Assembly: GCA_020061465.1 (NCBI GenBank)
Contig: JAGUYG010000009.1
Location: 62,001 to 126,000 of the forward strand
Source of the DNA: Ignavibacteriales bacterium
GTDB taxonomy: Bacteria; Bacteroidota; Ignavibacteria; Ignavibacteriales; Ignavibacteriaceae
Reading direction: 5' to 3'
Length of the DNA stretch: 64,000 nucleotides
Shown: positions 36,276 through 46,069 of the stretch, in pieces
Numbering within the stretch: the stretch's first letter is position 1
Layout of the letters: each line of letters opens with the position of its first letter
Made by a program: the position numbers and the translations under genes
Notes under the pieces: model-generated
Databases searched by the model: none
What the model saw: the letters and a program-made list of their open reading frames with translations, nothing else
What the model was told of the DNA's origin: nothing

Positions 36276-38318
36276 TCAAAATCTAATATCAAGTTGGAAG
36301 CTGATCCGGTTATCAAGGTTTCCATTAATTCTCGAGTCTCCCGAACTTAAATAAGTTTCTCCCGGTTTAAATGTTTCAGAATACTTTAGCGACAGACTCA
36401 TAATATTTATTGGTTTAAAACGAACTATTAAATACCATCTTAATCCTTCACCGTACATAGCAAAGTTGGATAACACTCCTGTCAAATCATTCTCATATTC
36501 GTAAACGGCGGAATTAAATGAATCGGTTCTGAAAAATATTATTCTCCAATAAAAATCTAATTGGGAAGAAGGAAGAAATCTGATATCTTGAAACAGCAGC
36601 AGCCCCTTTTCGTTTGTTTGGGCATTTTCAAGCTCGAATGAATTCAATTCTACACGGCTTCTTAGTCGGAGTGAGTTCGAAAGGGAAAAGATTATTTCAC
36701 CACGCAGGCTTTGTCTATAACGTGTATCTAAAATTCTTTCTCCCGATGAAGTCCCGACAATTTCTTTCTTTTCATATTTATAACGGACATTGGTTTCAAC
36801 ACGGTAAAAAGGTTTCGATCTTATATCGAATAGATATTCATTCCCGGAAGAGGGAAGCGGTTCTCTGAAAGTGGCATAGGGAAACTTCCATTGATCGAAA
36901 TAAAAATTAATTACTCCGATAGGACTTCGCCATTTTATTCCGTTATAGATTCCAAATTCATTTTGAACATTACCGGAGCGTTCACCAAAACCATAACCGT
37001 GTAAACTGTTAAAATTGCGTGGATAGTTTCTCAAGAGCGTGGTGAAATAAAAATCCCGGGTTAATAGGAACTGAATTGCAGCGATTGAGGCAGCCGAAGT
37101 TCCGTCGTACGAAATTTCGCCGAACAAGTTTATGCTGTTCCATAACACATCATAAGAAAATGAATAATAAGTGAACTGCTTTCCACTTAAACCGAAAGTG
37201 CTGGAAGAAACCACTTCGTTACTGAATGAAGTATTTAGAAACAAGAAACCTAACTGAAGACTATTCGAATGAGTATAATCGGTTCGCAACCCAAAAACTA
37301 TTTCCTTTGCACTATTTATCCTTCGAATTTCATTTTCAGTTCTATGCAAACCGTCAACAGGACGAGAAGTAACTACACCGCTAATAGAATCGATATTAGC
37401 ATCGAAAGTATTATTTGAATAGAAAGTTGCAAGCGAAAAGGATTTATAATCCAAAGAAACGGCAGCACCTCTAAAAAAATTATTTTCATCTGTGCTTGTA
37501 TAAGGCTTAATCTTACGGTTTCTTTTTTTAGAAGTAAGGATTGCATCGCTTCCTTTAGAAAAACCGTATGGACTCCATAAAGTTAATCCTTGTCCGAATT
37601 CTGCTAAGTAATCGCCTAACAGAATTGTGCTGAAAGGGGTGATGCTGTTGATAACGAAATAAGCAGAATAAAAGTCGGTTAATGAAGTCTCGCCGGCGTC
37701 TTTTTCCAGCAGAATTCCGAAACTGTAATCATTTCGATAAGAAGCATTAAGCCTATTATAAATTTTTGGTTTTGAGCCTGCATATCTATTTCTTAAAAAA
37801 CCTTCTCTGGTTTGAAGATCGGTTATAGCTCTCGAGCGCAAATATACTTTTGTATCGGCAGTAAATCTTTCGAAACCGCTTAACTCAGGCTGAATACTTT
37901 CAACAATTACTTCTTTACTCACTCCAACAAAGGGGATTATCTTATCGACGGTTTCTTTTGTTAATTGAGGAATGGCATATAATTCATATGTTGAGAAGAA
38001 TGCTCCATATCTCTCGCGGTGTTTTACGATGATGTCAGCTTCGATTGCACTTATTGACGGTAATTTCTGAAGCTCATACACAGTTGCAGCATTTATATTT
38101 ACCGGATTTCGGGTAAGCTCTTCAAGAATTTCTACCAGGTCGGAATTATCGGCTTCTTCCGAAGGTTCTTGCAGGAGGTGGTCCAATATTGACTCAATTT
38201 CTATTGATGTTGAATCTGTTTGAGAGTAAATAGGTGCAATAAATAAAAATTGTAGAGTTAGCAGACTTACCAAAGAGTAAAGTTTTGAATAACGAGTATT
38301 GCGGTATTCTTTTAGCAT
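36276..38318 (-). CDS. Helix-hairpin-helix outer-membrane protein
   Basis: A 680-residue protein with a signal peptide (to about IYSQT). A ComEA-like helix-hairpin-helix segment occupies ~60-140 (NPVNINAATVYELQKLPSIS, and YGAFFSTYELYAIPQLT). A long beta-rich region rich in aromatic residues then runs to the end (ISFQLDIRF), as in an outer-membrane barrel. Such HhH-barrel proteins are common in Bacteroidota but I know no proven function. It lies 6 bp after the PorV-like gene on the same strand, so the two are probably cotranscribed. Confidence 0.75.
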   Translation of the reverse strand: MLKEYRNTRYSKLYSLVSLLTLQFLFIAPIYSQTDSTSIEIESILDHLLQEPSEEADNSDLVEILEELTRNPVNINAATVYELQKLPSISAIEADIIVKHRERYGAFFSTYELYAIPQLTKETVDKIIPFVGVSKEVIVESIQPELSGFERFTADTKVYLRSRAITDLQTREGFLRNRYAGSKPKIYNRLNASYRNDYSFGILLEKDAGETSLTDFYSAYFVINSITPFSTILLGDYLAEFGQGLTLWSPYGFSKGSDAILTSKKRNRKIKPYTSTDENNFFRGAAVSLDYKSFSLATFYSNNTFDANIDSISGVVTSRPVDGLHRTENEIRRINSAKEIVFGLRTDYTHSNSLQLGFLFLNTSFSNEVVSSSTFGLSGKQFTYYSFSYDVLWNSINLFGEISYDGTSAASIAAIQFLLTRDFYFTTLLRNYPRNFNSLHGYGFGERSGNVQNEFGIYNGIKWRSPIGVINFYFDQWKFPYATFREPLPSSGNEYLFDIRSKPFYRVETNVRYKYEKKEIVGTSSGERILDTRYRQSLRGEIIFSLSNSLRLRSRVELNSFELENAQTNEKGLLLFQDIRFLPSSQLDFYWRIIFFRTDSFNSAVYEYENDLTGVLSNFAMYGEGLRWYLIVRFKPINIMSLSLKYSETFKPGETYLSSGDSRINGNLDNRISFQLDIRF

Positions 38319-38324
38319 CGGGAT

Positions 38325-39179
38325 TTAATCTGTGCTAAGAAATTTCTTTATTCTTTTTGATCGAGTTTCTTCAACATCAAAACTAATTATTATACCTGCT
38401 TGATGGGTTAATCCCAAATCGTTATGTGTGAACACGGCATAATCAAAATTTATGAATGAATAAATAATTCCGATACCTGCAGAATAGATGTTTGGTTCAT
38501 TAGCAAAGCCTATTCGCAGAGCAAGATAATCAATAGGGAAATATTCAATTCCTCCTCTTAGTGATGTTTTAAGCTTGAGTTCTTTCTCAACTGCAAAATT
38601 GAAGTTAAACGATTCTAAAATCTCATAATTAAAGCCCGTGTTAAAAACGATTGGTATTTGATCGGAATAATTTCCGAATGATGCGCGATTAACATTATGA
38701 ACGTAAAAGCCCCATCTGATCGATTCGGTTAGATAAGCCAAACCACCCACATTGACATAGAACGACCCATCGCTGCCGTAGTTTTTGATAGAAATAGTAT
38801 GATAGTTTATCGCTGCTCCGATGAAAAATTTCTTCACATATGAATAGGAGTATCCTAACAAAATTTTACTTTCTCTGTATACATCAAAGCCGTATGTCAT
38901 TCCTCCTGCGGCTAATGAACCGAATTCAAACGGTTCGTGGAAAGCAGCGAAACCATTTGCTAATTCTGTAAAGCCATAAGGTGCAGGTGAATAATAAACG
39001 CCTACCTCCCTCCAATTCATTTGCGATAAACCGGCAGGGTTGTTGAACAAAGCAAATACATCGTTCGATAAAGCAACATCCGAGTTTGCCATCGATATCT
39101 GCCTTGCGCCGGGATTTAGTTGTGCATTTAACGTACAACCGAAGGAAACTATATATAATAACCTAAGTAAAAGGTGCAT
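38325..39179 (-). CDS. PorV/PorQ-like outer-membrane protein
   Basis: A 284-residue protein. The signal peptide MHLLLRLLYIVSFGCTLNAQ is followed by LNPGARQISMANSDVALSND and LFNNPAGLSQMN, the family signature. A beta-rich domain follows. TTG at 39194 is an alternative start, but ATG 39179 puts the signal peptide directly at the N-terminus; neither has a clear ribosome site. It forms a pair with the downstream HhH protein. It may be a T9SS shuttle or an OM barrel of unknown role. Confidence 0.72.
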   Translation of the reverse strand: MHLLLRLLYIVSFGCTLNAQLNPGARQISMANSDVALSNDVFALFNNPAGLSQMNWREVGVYYSPAPYGFTELANGFAAFHEPFEFGSLAAGGMTYGFDVYRESKILLGYSYSYVKKFFIGAAINYHTISIKNYGSDGSFYVNVGGLAYLTESIRWGFYVHNVNRASFGNYSDQIPIVFNTGFNYEILESFNFNFAVEKELKLKTSLRGGIEYFPIDYLALRIGFANEPNIYSAGIGIIYSFINFDYAVFTHNDLGLTHQAGIIISFDVEETRSKRIKKFLSTD

Positions 39180-39263
39180 AACATCAGTATTCAAAAGTTT
39201 GTTGTAGGATAATATCTAAATTCATATATTAAATCAACTAAAAAGTTTAATCTGAGGATAAAA

Positions 39264-40148
39264 ATGAAGATCATCATATTCTTACTCATTATGTTTATTC
39301 CAGCTTTTAATTATGCTCAGGAGCTAAATTGCAAAGTAAATGTAAATTTAGAAAATCTTCCTCAGTCGAATAAAGACAATCTAAGAGATTTTGCAAGAGC
39401 TGTTGAAGACTACATGAACAAAACCCGATTTACGAATAGTTCATGGGATGTAGATAAAATTCAGTGCACGCTTGAAATCTTCTTCATGTCGGCTTCTGGC
39501 GAGGTTACTTATAATGCACAGTTTTTTATCGGAAGCAAGCGGGCAATTTATCAGTCTGAATCTTTTTCCCCGATGTTAACAATTCTTGATAACACATGGT
39601 CCTTCTCGTATGAAAAAAATCAAGCATTAAATCAAAATCAATCCATATTCGATCCGCTTACCGGCTTTCTTGATTTTTATGCATACTTAATAATTGGATT
39701 TGATTTAGAATCGTGGGAAGAATTTGGCGGATCACCTTTTTTTACTAAAGCGATGGACATAGTGAACTTAGGCGCATCAAGTAAATTTTCAAGCGGCTGG
39801 CTGCGAAGCAGCAGTACCTACAGCAGAAGGGGAGTTGTGGAAGATTTATTAAATGAAAGATTTCGAAATTTTAGAGAAGCATTTTACGACTATCACTACG
39901 GTGTGGACATTTTTGCAAAAAATAAAACTATCGGGCGGGAAAAAATTGTCGGTCTGATTAAAACAGTGGAAACAATTAAGACAAAACAAAACGTAAGCGG
40001 ACCGTTATTAAACACTTTTTTCGATGCAAAGCATGGTGAAATAATTGATCTGTTGAGAGATTATCCAGATGAAGACATCGTAAGAATACTAAAAAGAATA
40101 GATCCTCCGCATGCAGCAAAATATGAAACATTGTCTGAACAAAATTAA
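39264..40148 (+). CDS. DUF4835/PorD-like protein
   Basis: A 294-residue protein with signal peptide (to about NYAQE). The family features are LNCKVNVNLE at the start, SNKDNLRDFARAVEDYMN (amphipathic helix), FIGSKRAIY, DPLTGFLDFYAYLIIGFDLES and a late PDEDIVRILKRIDPPHAAKY. This family is called PorD in T9SS annotation and is linked to type IX secretion, fitting the many T9SS cargo proteins here. The precise role is unknown to me. Confidence 0.78.
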   Translation: MKIIIFLLIMFIPAFNYAQELNCKVNVNLENLPQSNKDNLRDFARAVEDYMNKTRFTNSSWDVDKIQCTLEIFFMSASGEVTYNAQFFIGSKRAIYQSESFSPMLTILDNTWSFSYEKNQALNQNQSIFDPLTGFLDFYAYLIIGFDLESWEEFGGSPFFTKAMDIVNLGASSKFSSGWLRSSSTYSRRGVVEDLLNERFRNFREAFYDYHYGVDIFAKNKTIGREKIVGLIKTVETIKTKQNVSGPLLNTFFDAKHGEIIDLLRDYPDEDIVRILKRIDPPHAAKYETLSEQN

Positions 40149-40237
40149 AAATTGTTTATTATTTTCTGATTTATCGATTATTCAAAGACATCCGTATTAA
40201 CCTGAGTCATTCGCAATAAAGTTTATAAACGAAAAAT

Positions 40238-41359
40238 TTAAACCGGTATCTCATAAATCCTGTATCGCTTATAAATCTCTCCATTTAACACCTGTGCGCC
40301 TCGCTTCATCATTTCATTATCTTCCAATACCCAGCTTGCTTCGCCTAAATCTATACCTAACTTATGGGCACGATTTACTATATCCCAATAAAATACCGCA
40401 TCTAAACCGCGTTTTTGAAATTCCGGAATAATTCCAAGCGTAAGAACGCGGCTCCATTTAATATTCTTCTTCTGCGTAAACAATTTAATGAATCCAAACG
40501 GAAACAGTTTACCGTTAAGTTGTTTGAAGATGTAATTGTAGTCTAACATTACCAGCGCAAAACCAACCAGTTTGTTTTTAATTTCACCGAATAAGACTAA
40601 AGAAGGCTCAACAAGCGGTTTTAAGTCTTTAGCCATTGCATCGATTTCAGCATCCGTCATAGGAATAAATCCCCAATTAGGAGCCCATGCTTTGTTGTAA
40701 ACATATTTAACATTTTCTAATTCCTTCTTAAAATTTTTCATATCCAGTTGACGAATATTCAAGCTATATCTCTCTTTAGCAATCTCTGCTACTCTTCTCA
40801 TTTTTTCTGATGCAACCACCTTCTTGTTTTCTAGTTTATATGCGTATAAATCTTTTGCTTTTACGAAACCATAATTTTCACAGAGAGTTAAGTAATATTT
40901 TGGATTGTATGTCATCAAAATTCTCGGGGAGTCATAAAAACCTTCGAGCAGCATTCCGTATTCATCATTACTCGATGGATTAGCAGGACCACGAAGGGCA
41001 GTCAATCCTTTTGATTTTACCCAATCTTTCGCAGCATCGAATAAAGCATTTGCAATTTCTTGATCATTAACACATTCAAAGAAGCCAAAGAAGCCTACTT
41101 TGTCATGATGGTATTTATTGTGTAAATCATTTTTGATCGCTGCTATTCGACCAACTATTTTATTATCTCTTTCAGCAAGAAAAAGTTCCCGTTCGGCATG
41201 TTGATAAAATGGATTTTTATTAACATCGAGAATTTTCTTTCGCTCCATAATAAGAGGAGGGACCCAATACTCATTATCTTTATAAATTTCCCACTGAAAT
41301 TTTATAAAGCGCATTAAATCTTTTTTCGATTTGACGGTTGTAATTTTAACTGAACTCAT
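40238..41359 (-). CDS. GNAT-fold acyltransferase, candidate bacterial ceramide synthase
   Basis: A 373-residue protein of a GNAT-related family. The N-terminal half begins WEIYKDNEYWVPPLIMERKK, then LFLAERDNKIVGRIAAI, and LRGPANPSSNDEYGML. A C-terminal acetyltransferase-like end carries LGIIPEFQKRGLDAVFYWD, with the [QR]xxGx[GA]-like acyl-CoA loop. Proteins of this type sit with serine palmitoyltransferase in Caulobacter and related bacteria, where one was shown to be bCerS, which N-acylates the long-chain base. Here it is 74 bp after an spt-like gene. The name is by context and family; it is not proven. Confidence 0.7.
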   Translation of the reverse strand: MSSVKITTVKSKKDLMRFIKFQWEIYKDNEYWVPPLIMERKKILDVNKNPFYQHAERELFLAERDNKIVGRIAAIKNDLHNKYHHDKVGFFGFFECVNDQEIANALFDAAKDWVKSKGLTALRGPANPSSNDEYGMLLEGFYDSPRILMTYNPKYYLTLCENYGFVKAKDLYAYKLENKKVVASEKMRRVAEIAKERYSLNIRQLDMKNFKKELENVKYVYNKAWAPNWGFIPMTDAEIDAMAKDLKPLVEPSLVLFGEIKNKLVGFALVMLDYNYIFKQLNGKLFPFGFIKLFTQKKNIKWSRVLTLGIIPEFQKRGLDAVFYWDIVNRAHKLGIDLGEASWVLEDNEMMKRGAQVLNGEIYKRYRIYEIPV

Positions 41360-41433
41360 CACTCCTCCATAAATAAAAAAAGCATACCTGTATATTAACG
41401 GTATGCCTTGTAAAAATTACCATTGATTTATTA

Positions 41434-42627
41434 TTATTCAATAAGTCCCAGTTTTTTACCGGTGTCTGTAAATATCTCAATAATTTGATCGAGGTGTTCA
41501 TCTTCGTGAGTAGCCATATAGCTTGTTCGCATCATCTGTCTGCCGGGTGGAACGCCGGGTGAAATAAATACGTTAACGAAAACCCCGGCATCGTAAAGCA
41601 TTCGCCACATTTTAAAAGATAATCCATCATCTCCAACAATCACCGGAACTATTGCCGTTCTTCCATCGACGACATTAAAGCCGGCTTTTTTAAGGGAGGT
41701 GCGCATTTTTGCTGCATTACGGATAAGTTTATCAACTCGTTCGGGTTCGGCTTCAAGAATATCTAAAGCAGCAAGTGCGGCAGCAACAGCGGCAGGTGTG
41801 GGAGATGCACTAAAGATTAAGGCAGGAGAATGGTGCTTAATATAATTAATCACCCTTGATTTACTTGCTACAAATCCTCCAAGGGATGCAAAAGTTTTGC
41901 TGAATGTACCCATCGTTAAGTCAATTTCCGACTCTAAGTCGAATTCGCTTGCAGTTCCTCTTCCTCCTTTACCTATCACACCGACTGCGTGTGCATCGTC
42001 AATTAATATTTTTGCACCGTACTCTTTGGCAATTTTATTAAGTTTTGGCAAGTCGACTATTTCGCCACCGGTGCTGAATACACCATCGCTCACGATTAAT
42101 TTCCCGGCATCTTGAGGCAGTTTTTGTATTACCCGTTCAAGGTCATCCATATCGTTATGCTTATAACGAACAAAATCTGCTAACGAACCTTTTGCCATTA
42201 AATTTCCGGCGACAAGGCACGCATGATTATCCTTATCGGATACCACATAGTCGCCGCGCTGTACTAAGGTTGGAATTATTCCTTGACCGGTTTGATAGCC
42301 GGTGCTAAAAAGCAAAACTTCCTCAGTATTAAAAAATTTTGCCAGTCTTTGTTCTAATTCAATATGGAGGTCGAGGGTACCTGTAAGATATCGGGAGCCG
42401 GAGCAACCGGTTCCGTATTTTTCGACGGCTTTTATTGCTGCTTCTTTTACTTTGGGGTGTGCTGTTAGACCCAAATAATTATTTGAGCCTGCCATTATAA
42501 CTTTTCTCCCCTCTATCTGAACAACCGGTCCTTCATTTTCTTCAATCGCTCTAAAATATGGATATAAACCTAACGCTTTTACTTCATCTGCTCGTGTAAA
42601 CTCATAGCACTTTTTGAATAAATCCAA
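41434..42627 (-). CDS. spt: Serine palmitoyltransferase (alpha-oxoamine synthase)
   Basis: A 397-residue PLP enzyme. The lysine that binds PLP is K244 in [14 protein letters not shown]211 and H213 in DDAHAVG are the usual cofactor contacts. The N-terminal [16 protein letters not shown] is close to Bacteroidota serine palmitoyltransferases, and [10 protein letters not shown] is family-wide. It condenses L-serine with palmitoyl-CoA to 3-ketodihydrosphingosine, the first step of sphingolipids. KBL or BioF relatives are alternatives, but the YPYFR start and the two neighbours favour Spt. Start TTG 42627 lies after GGAGG. Confidence 0.83.
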   Translation of the reverse strand: MDLFKKCYEFTRADEVKALGLYPYFRAIEENEGPVVQIEGRKVIMAGSNNYLGLTAHPKVKEAAIKAVEKYGTGCSGSRYLTGTLDLHIELEQRLAKFFNTEEVLLFSTGYQTGQGIIPTLVQRGDYVVSDKDNHACLVAGNLMAKGSLADFVRYKHNDMDDLERVIQKLPQDAGKLIVSDGVFSTGGEIVDLPKLNKIAKEYGAKILIDDAHAVGVIGKGGRGTASEFDLESEIDLTMGTFSKTFASLGGFVASKSRVINYIKHHSPALIFSASPTPAAVAAALAALDILEAEPERVDKLIRNAAKMRTSLKKAGFNVVDGRTAIVPVIVGDDGLSFKMWRMLYDAGVFVNVFISPGVPPGRQMMRTSYMATHEDEHLDQIIEIFTDTGKKLGLIE

Positions 42628-42744
42628 TAATCCTCCGGAGATTTAATGAGAATAAACTGAGAAGTTCTTTAGTTATCTTCTTATAAATTCTTAAATTTCG
42701 CTGTAAAATGTATAATTAAATAGAGTGAAAATCAAATAAGAAAC

Positions 42745-43737
42745 ATGACTAAAGATTACACTGCTGTAGTAACAGGAGCTAATGGTTTTGTTGGAAGTCA
42801 TCTGGTAGATTTACTGCTTGAGAAAGGATTTAAAGTAAGATGTATTGTTCGAAAAAGCAGCAATTTAAGATGGCTAAAAGACAAAGATGTTGAAATAATT
42901 GATTCCGGATTACGTGATAAAGATGGATTACGTAAGGCATTCAACGGAGCGCAATATATCTTTCATGTTGCAGGCGTTGTTAAATCTAAAAAGCCGCAGG
43001 GATATTTTGATGCAAATGTTGAGAATACAAGAGTACTGCTTGATACTGCTCTTGAATTCAAAGATAAAATTAAACGATTTGTAATTGTCAGCAGTCAAAC
43101 TGCAACAGGACCCTCATTAGATGGAAACCCTGTAACCGAAAAAACAGAATGCAAACCAATTACAACTTACGGAAGAAGCAAGCTGGCACAAGAGAAACTG
43201 GCAATGAGTTATATGAGCCAAATACCAATTACAATTTGCCGGGCTCCGGCTGTTTACGGAGAAAGAGATACAGAAATTTTAATCTACTTTCAAACATTTG
43301 TGAAAGGGTTAACAACATCAATCGGCTTTGACAAAAAATTGGTAAGCTTAATTCATGTTTGCGATTTGGTTAACGGAATTTTTTTAGCGGCAGCCTCGGA
43401 GAAGACGGCTGGACAAATTTATTTCATCAGCTCAGAAAGATTTTATTCCTGGGAAGAAGTCGGAGAGGTTACGTCAAGAATATTAAACAAGAAACCTATT
43501 CACATAAAAGTGCCGCATTTTATCGTTTATTTGATAGCAGCCATTGCACAATTTTTTGCTTTATTTAAAAAAACCGCCGCTACTTTAAATATCGAAAAGG
43601 CACGAGATATTACTCAACACGCTTGGATTTGCGGTACAGAAAAAGCCAAACGCGACTTCGGATTCCAGCAAAACATTTCTTTAGAAGAGGGAATTAAAAG
43701 AACCACCGATTGGTATAAAGAAATGAAATGGATATAA
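42745..43737 (+). CDS. Extended SDR, candidate CerR-like reductase
   Basis: A 330-residue NAD-dependent epimerase-like protein. It has the cofactor motif TGANGFVGSHLVD, then FHVAGVV, and YGRSKLAQEKLA with the Y-x-x-x-K pair. A hydrophobic stretch near 255-275 (VYLIAAIAQFFALF) suggests membrane contact. In Caulobacter an epimerase-like CerR acts with Spt and bCerS to reduce the ketone of the sphingolipid intermediate. The gene lies divergently beside spt with a 117-bp shared intergenic region. The name is by context. Confidence 0.68.
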   Translation: MTKDYTAVVTGANGFVGSHLVDLLLEKGFKVRCIVRKSSNLRWLKDKDVEIIDSGLRDKDGLRKAFNGAQYIFHVAGVVKSKKPQGYFDANVENTRVLLDTALEFKDKIKRFVIVSSQTATGPSLDGNPVTEKTECKPITTYGRSKLAQEKLAMSYMSQIPITICRAPAVYGERDTEILIYFQTFVKGLTTSIGFDKKLVSLIHVCDLVNGIFLAAASEKTAGQIYFISSERFYSWEEVGEVTSRILNKKPIHIKVPHFIVYLIAAIAQFFALFKKTAATLNIEKARDITQHAWICGTEKAKRDFGFQQNISLEEGIKRTTDWYKEMKWI

Positions 43738-43777
43738 AATAATTTTAGCTGCAAGTGTTAAAAAGTGATGTATCCTT

Positions 43778-44185
43778 TCAATTATTTTTCGCTCCTTCCT
43801 CAACCCAGATTCTAATTCCATTTATTTGGTTCTTCGTTAAGGTAGGATAACCAATCGGAGGCATTGGAGTGGCACCGATCCTTCCTTCAATTGCCCAAAC
43901 AAGCCGGCTGTTTTCAGGTTCGTATGGAAAAACAATACCGGGATCAGCCGTAGTATTCACCCATGAGGATAAACTTAAACCGCCCGCTCTGGATCCATCA
44001 TCGTGACAGCCTGAATTTGAGCATTTTAAATCGAGTACCGGTTGGATATCTTTCGAATAGCTCACATTTGAATCTGGAATTACTCTACTATCCAGTTCAT
44101 CACCAGTAAGGGTATCTTTACAGCCTACAGAAAAGTAAATAAAAGTAAAAAAAATGATCGGTAATAATGCAGAAACTAATTTCAT
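43778..44185 (-). CDS. Lipoprotein with cytochrome-c-like domain (CX4CH)
   Basis: A 135-residue protein. Its N-terminus is a lipoprotein signal (FTFIYFSVGC). The haem-type motif is CSNSGCH, i.e. C-x4-C-H rather than the usual C-x2-C-H, and a later methionine in TPMPPIGYPTL could be the sixth ligand. The surrounding sequence YSKDIQPVLDLKCSNSGCHD resembles the planctomycete-type cytochrome-c domain. A longer start at 44239 is possible, but ATG 44185 puts the signal at the N-terminus. Whether haem binds is uncertain. Confidence 0.7.
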   Translation of the reverse strand: MKLVSALLPIIFFTFIYFSVGCKDTLTGDELDSRVIPDSNVSYSKDIQPVLDLKCSNSGCHDDGSRAGGLSLSSWVNTTADPGIVFPYEPENSRLVWAIEGRIGATPMPPIGYPTLTKNQINGIRIWVEEGAKNN

Positions 44186-44440
44186 ACTAAATGGAATTAT
44201 TTTTTGTTCAAAGTTATAACATGCGCTTACGTCAATCAACAGGTTAAATATTCCCTAATAAAATGGTAATGAATTACATAGAAATGTCTGTACCGCTTAA
44301 TTTATACTAAATGAGCGTGCCGTATACGAACTCTTTGAAATACCTTAAAGCGTCATAATTTACTTTCTTAAGTTTTATATTTGGCACGAGATAACTAATT
44401 TTGATTAAAACACTTGAGAAATAAATTAGCGGGAACAAAC

Positions 44441-45958
44441 ATGTACAACATTTATAAATTAAAATACCTTTCTATTCTATTCATAGCTGCTGTTTTATCC
44501 GGTTGTGCGGCTAGTACACAAACCTCCATAGATCAAAAATTTGAAGATGCCAAACTTAAAATACACCGGCAATTTTCTGATCCAAGATTCGAACATGCAT
44601 TCTGGGGTGTTCTAATCAAATCCCTAAAAACCGGAGAGATATGGTATGAGCGGAATGCTGATAAATTATTTATGCCTGCGTCAAACGAAAAAATTCCAAC
44701 AACAGCGGCTGCTCTTATAAAGCTTGGACCCGAATTCACATTTAAGACTGAACTTTATTACGACGGTTTTATCGAAGGCAATACGTTAGATGGAGATTTA
44801 ATAGTTGTCGGAGAAGGAGATCCGACTTTATACACACGCTTTTATGATACTCCGAAGGATGTTTTCAAAAAATGGGCTAGGATTTTGAATGAAAAAGGGG
44901 TTCAAATTATTTCAGGCAGAATAATCGGAGACGATAATGCCTTTGACGATAATAGAATAGGTTATGGCTGGGCTTTTAATAATCTGGATACATGGTATTC
45001 CGCGGAAATTGATGCGCTGCAGATAAATGAAAATTATATCGATTTGAAAATTGTTCCTCCTTCTTCATCAAATGAAGAAATTAAGATTGAGCCAAACATC
45101 AATAGCAAGTATTTTAAGCTTACCAATAATCTGAATGCCGTTGAATCCGGCTCTTCTAATATATGGACTTCAAGAGAATATGGTACGAACAACATTGTTT
45201 TAAACGGAACTGTGCTAATCGGCGATAAACCTATTGAACGTTCACCTTCGATAACTAATCCTTGTCTTTTTTATGTAACTGTTTTAAAGGAGACTTTAGA
45301 AGAAGAGGGAATTAAAGTAATGGGAAATCCTACCGATTGTGATGATATTCCTGGATGGACAAGACAGCAAACAGATTTAATTCTAATTGATCTCCATCTT
45401 TCACCGCCGTTGAAAGAAATATTAAAAAACTTAATGAAACCAAGCCAAAATCTTTATGCCGAAACGATGACTAAAACTTTAGGGTGGAAATTCAAGGGAG
45501 AAGGATCCTTTAGACAGGGTAAAAAAGTGGTGGAGGAAGTGCTCAAAAGTTTTGGCATAGAACCGGAATCTTATGCTTATATGGATGGCTCTGGATTATC
45601 GAGGTATAATTATATCTCTCCAAGACAAATAACTGCAATATTGGAGGGAATGTTAAATAGCCCTTATAAAACTGAATGGCTTGAGACTTTTCCCATCGCA
45701 GGTGTTGACGGAACATTAAGGAACAGAATGAAAAATACTTCAGCAGAAGGAAATGTTCGTGCCAAAACCGGGACTATATCGAACGTAAGAGGTTTATCGG
45801 GTTACGCCGCAACAGCCGATGGGGAAGAAATAGTATTTTCATTTTTGGTTAATGCTCATTTAAGATCGACTAAAGAAACAGAGGAAATAACTGATTCGGT
45901 TTTAGAGATTATTACATCTCTTGATAGAATTGAAATATTAAGTATATCGAATAAATGA
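44441..45958 (+). CDS. dacB: D-alanyl-D-alanine carboxypeptidase/endopeptidase (PBP4/DacB)
   Basis: A 505-residue class C penicillin-binding protein. The lipobox VLSGC suggests a lipoprotein. Serine-active motifs are PASNEKIP (S-x-x-K), GSGLSRYN (S-x-N) and RAKTGT (K-T-G). The insertion domain between the first two motifs is of family length. It trims peptide crosslinks in peptidoglycan in the periplasm. ATG 44441 follows GCGGGAAC; a TTG at 44414 would add 9 residues and is less likely. Confidence 0.9.
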   Translation: MYNIYKLKYLSILFIAAVLSGCAASTQTSIDQKFEDAKLKIHRQFSDPRFEHAFWGVLIKSLKTGEIWYERNADKLFMPASNEKIPTTAAALIKLGPEFTFKTELYYDGFIEGNTLDGDLIVVGEGDPTLYTRFYDTPKDVFKKWARILNEKGVQIISGRIIGDDNAFDDNRIGYGWAFNNLDTWYSAEIDALQINENYIDLKIVPPSSSNEEIKIEPNINSKYFKLTNNLNAVESGSSNIWTSREYGTNNIVLNGTVLIGDKPIERSPSITNPCLFYVTVLKETLEEEGIKVMGNPTDCDDIPGWTRQQTDLILIDLHLSPPLKEILKNLMKPSQNLYAETMTKTLGWKFKGEGSFRQGKKVVEEVLKSFGIEPESYAYMDGSGLSRYNYISPRQITAILEGMLNSPYKTEWLETFPIAGVDGTLRNRMKNTSAEGNVRAKTGTISNVRGLSGYAATADGEEIVFSFLVNAHLRSTKETEEITDSVLEIITSLDRIEILSISNK

Positions 45959-45982
45959 GAGAATCCGACAAACACTAATAAT

Positions 45983-46032
45983 ACGAATTTGCACGAATCG
46001 AAATTTTAAAGTTTTTATTCGTGTAAATTCGT
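45983..46032. terminator. Hairpin between convergent dacB and arsM
   Basis: ACGAATTTGCACGAAT and ATTCGTGTAAATTCGT form a 16-bp stem with one G-T pair and an 18-nt AT-rich loop. It lies 24 bp past the dacB stop and 37 bp from the arsM stop, between convergent genes, so a two-way terminator is likely. The arm resembles a short sequence repeated in many Bacteroidota intergenic regions. Confidence 0.6.
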
Positions 46033-46069
46033 GGCTTACAATTTCTTCTACTCAAATCAGAAACTAAAT

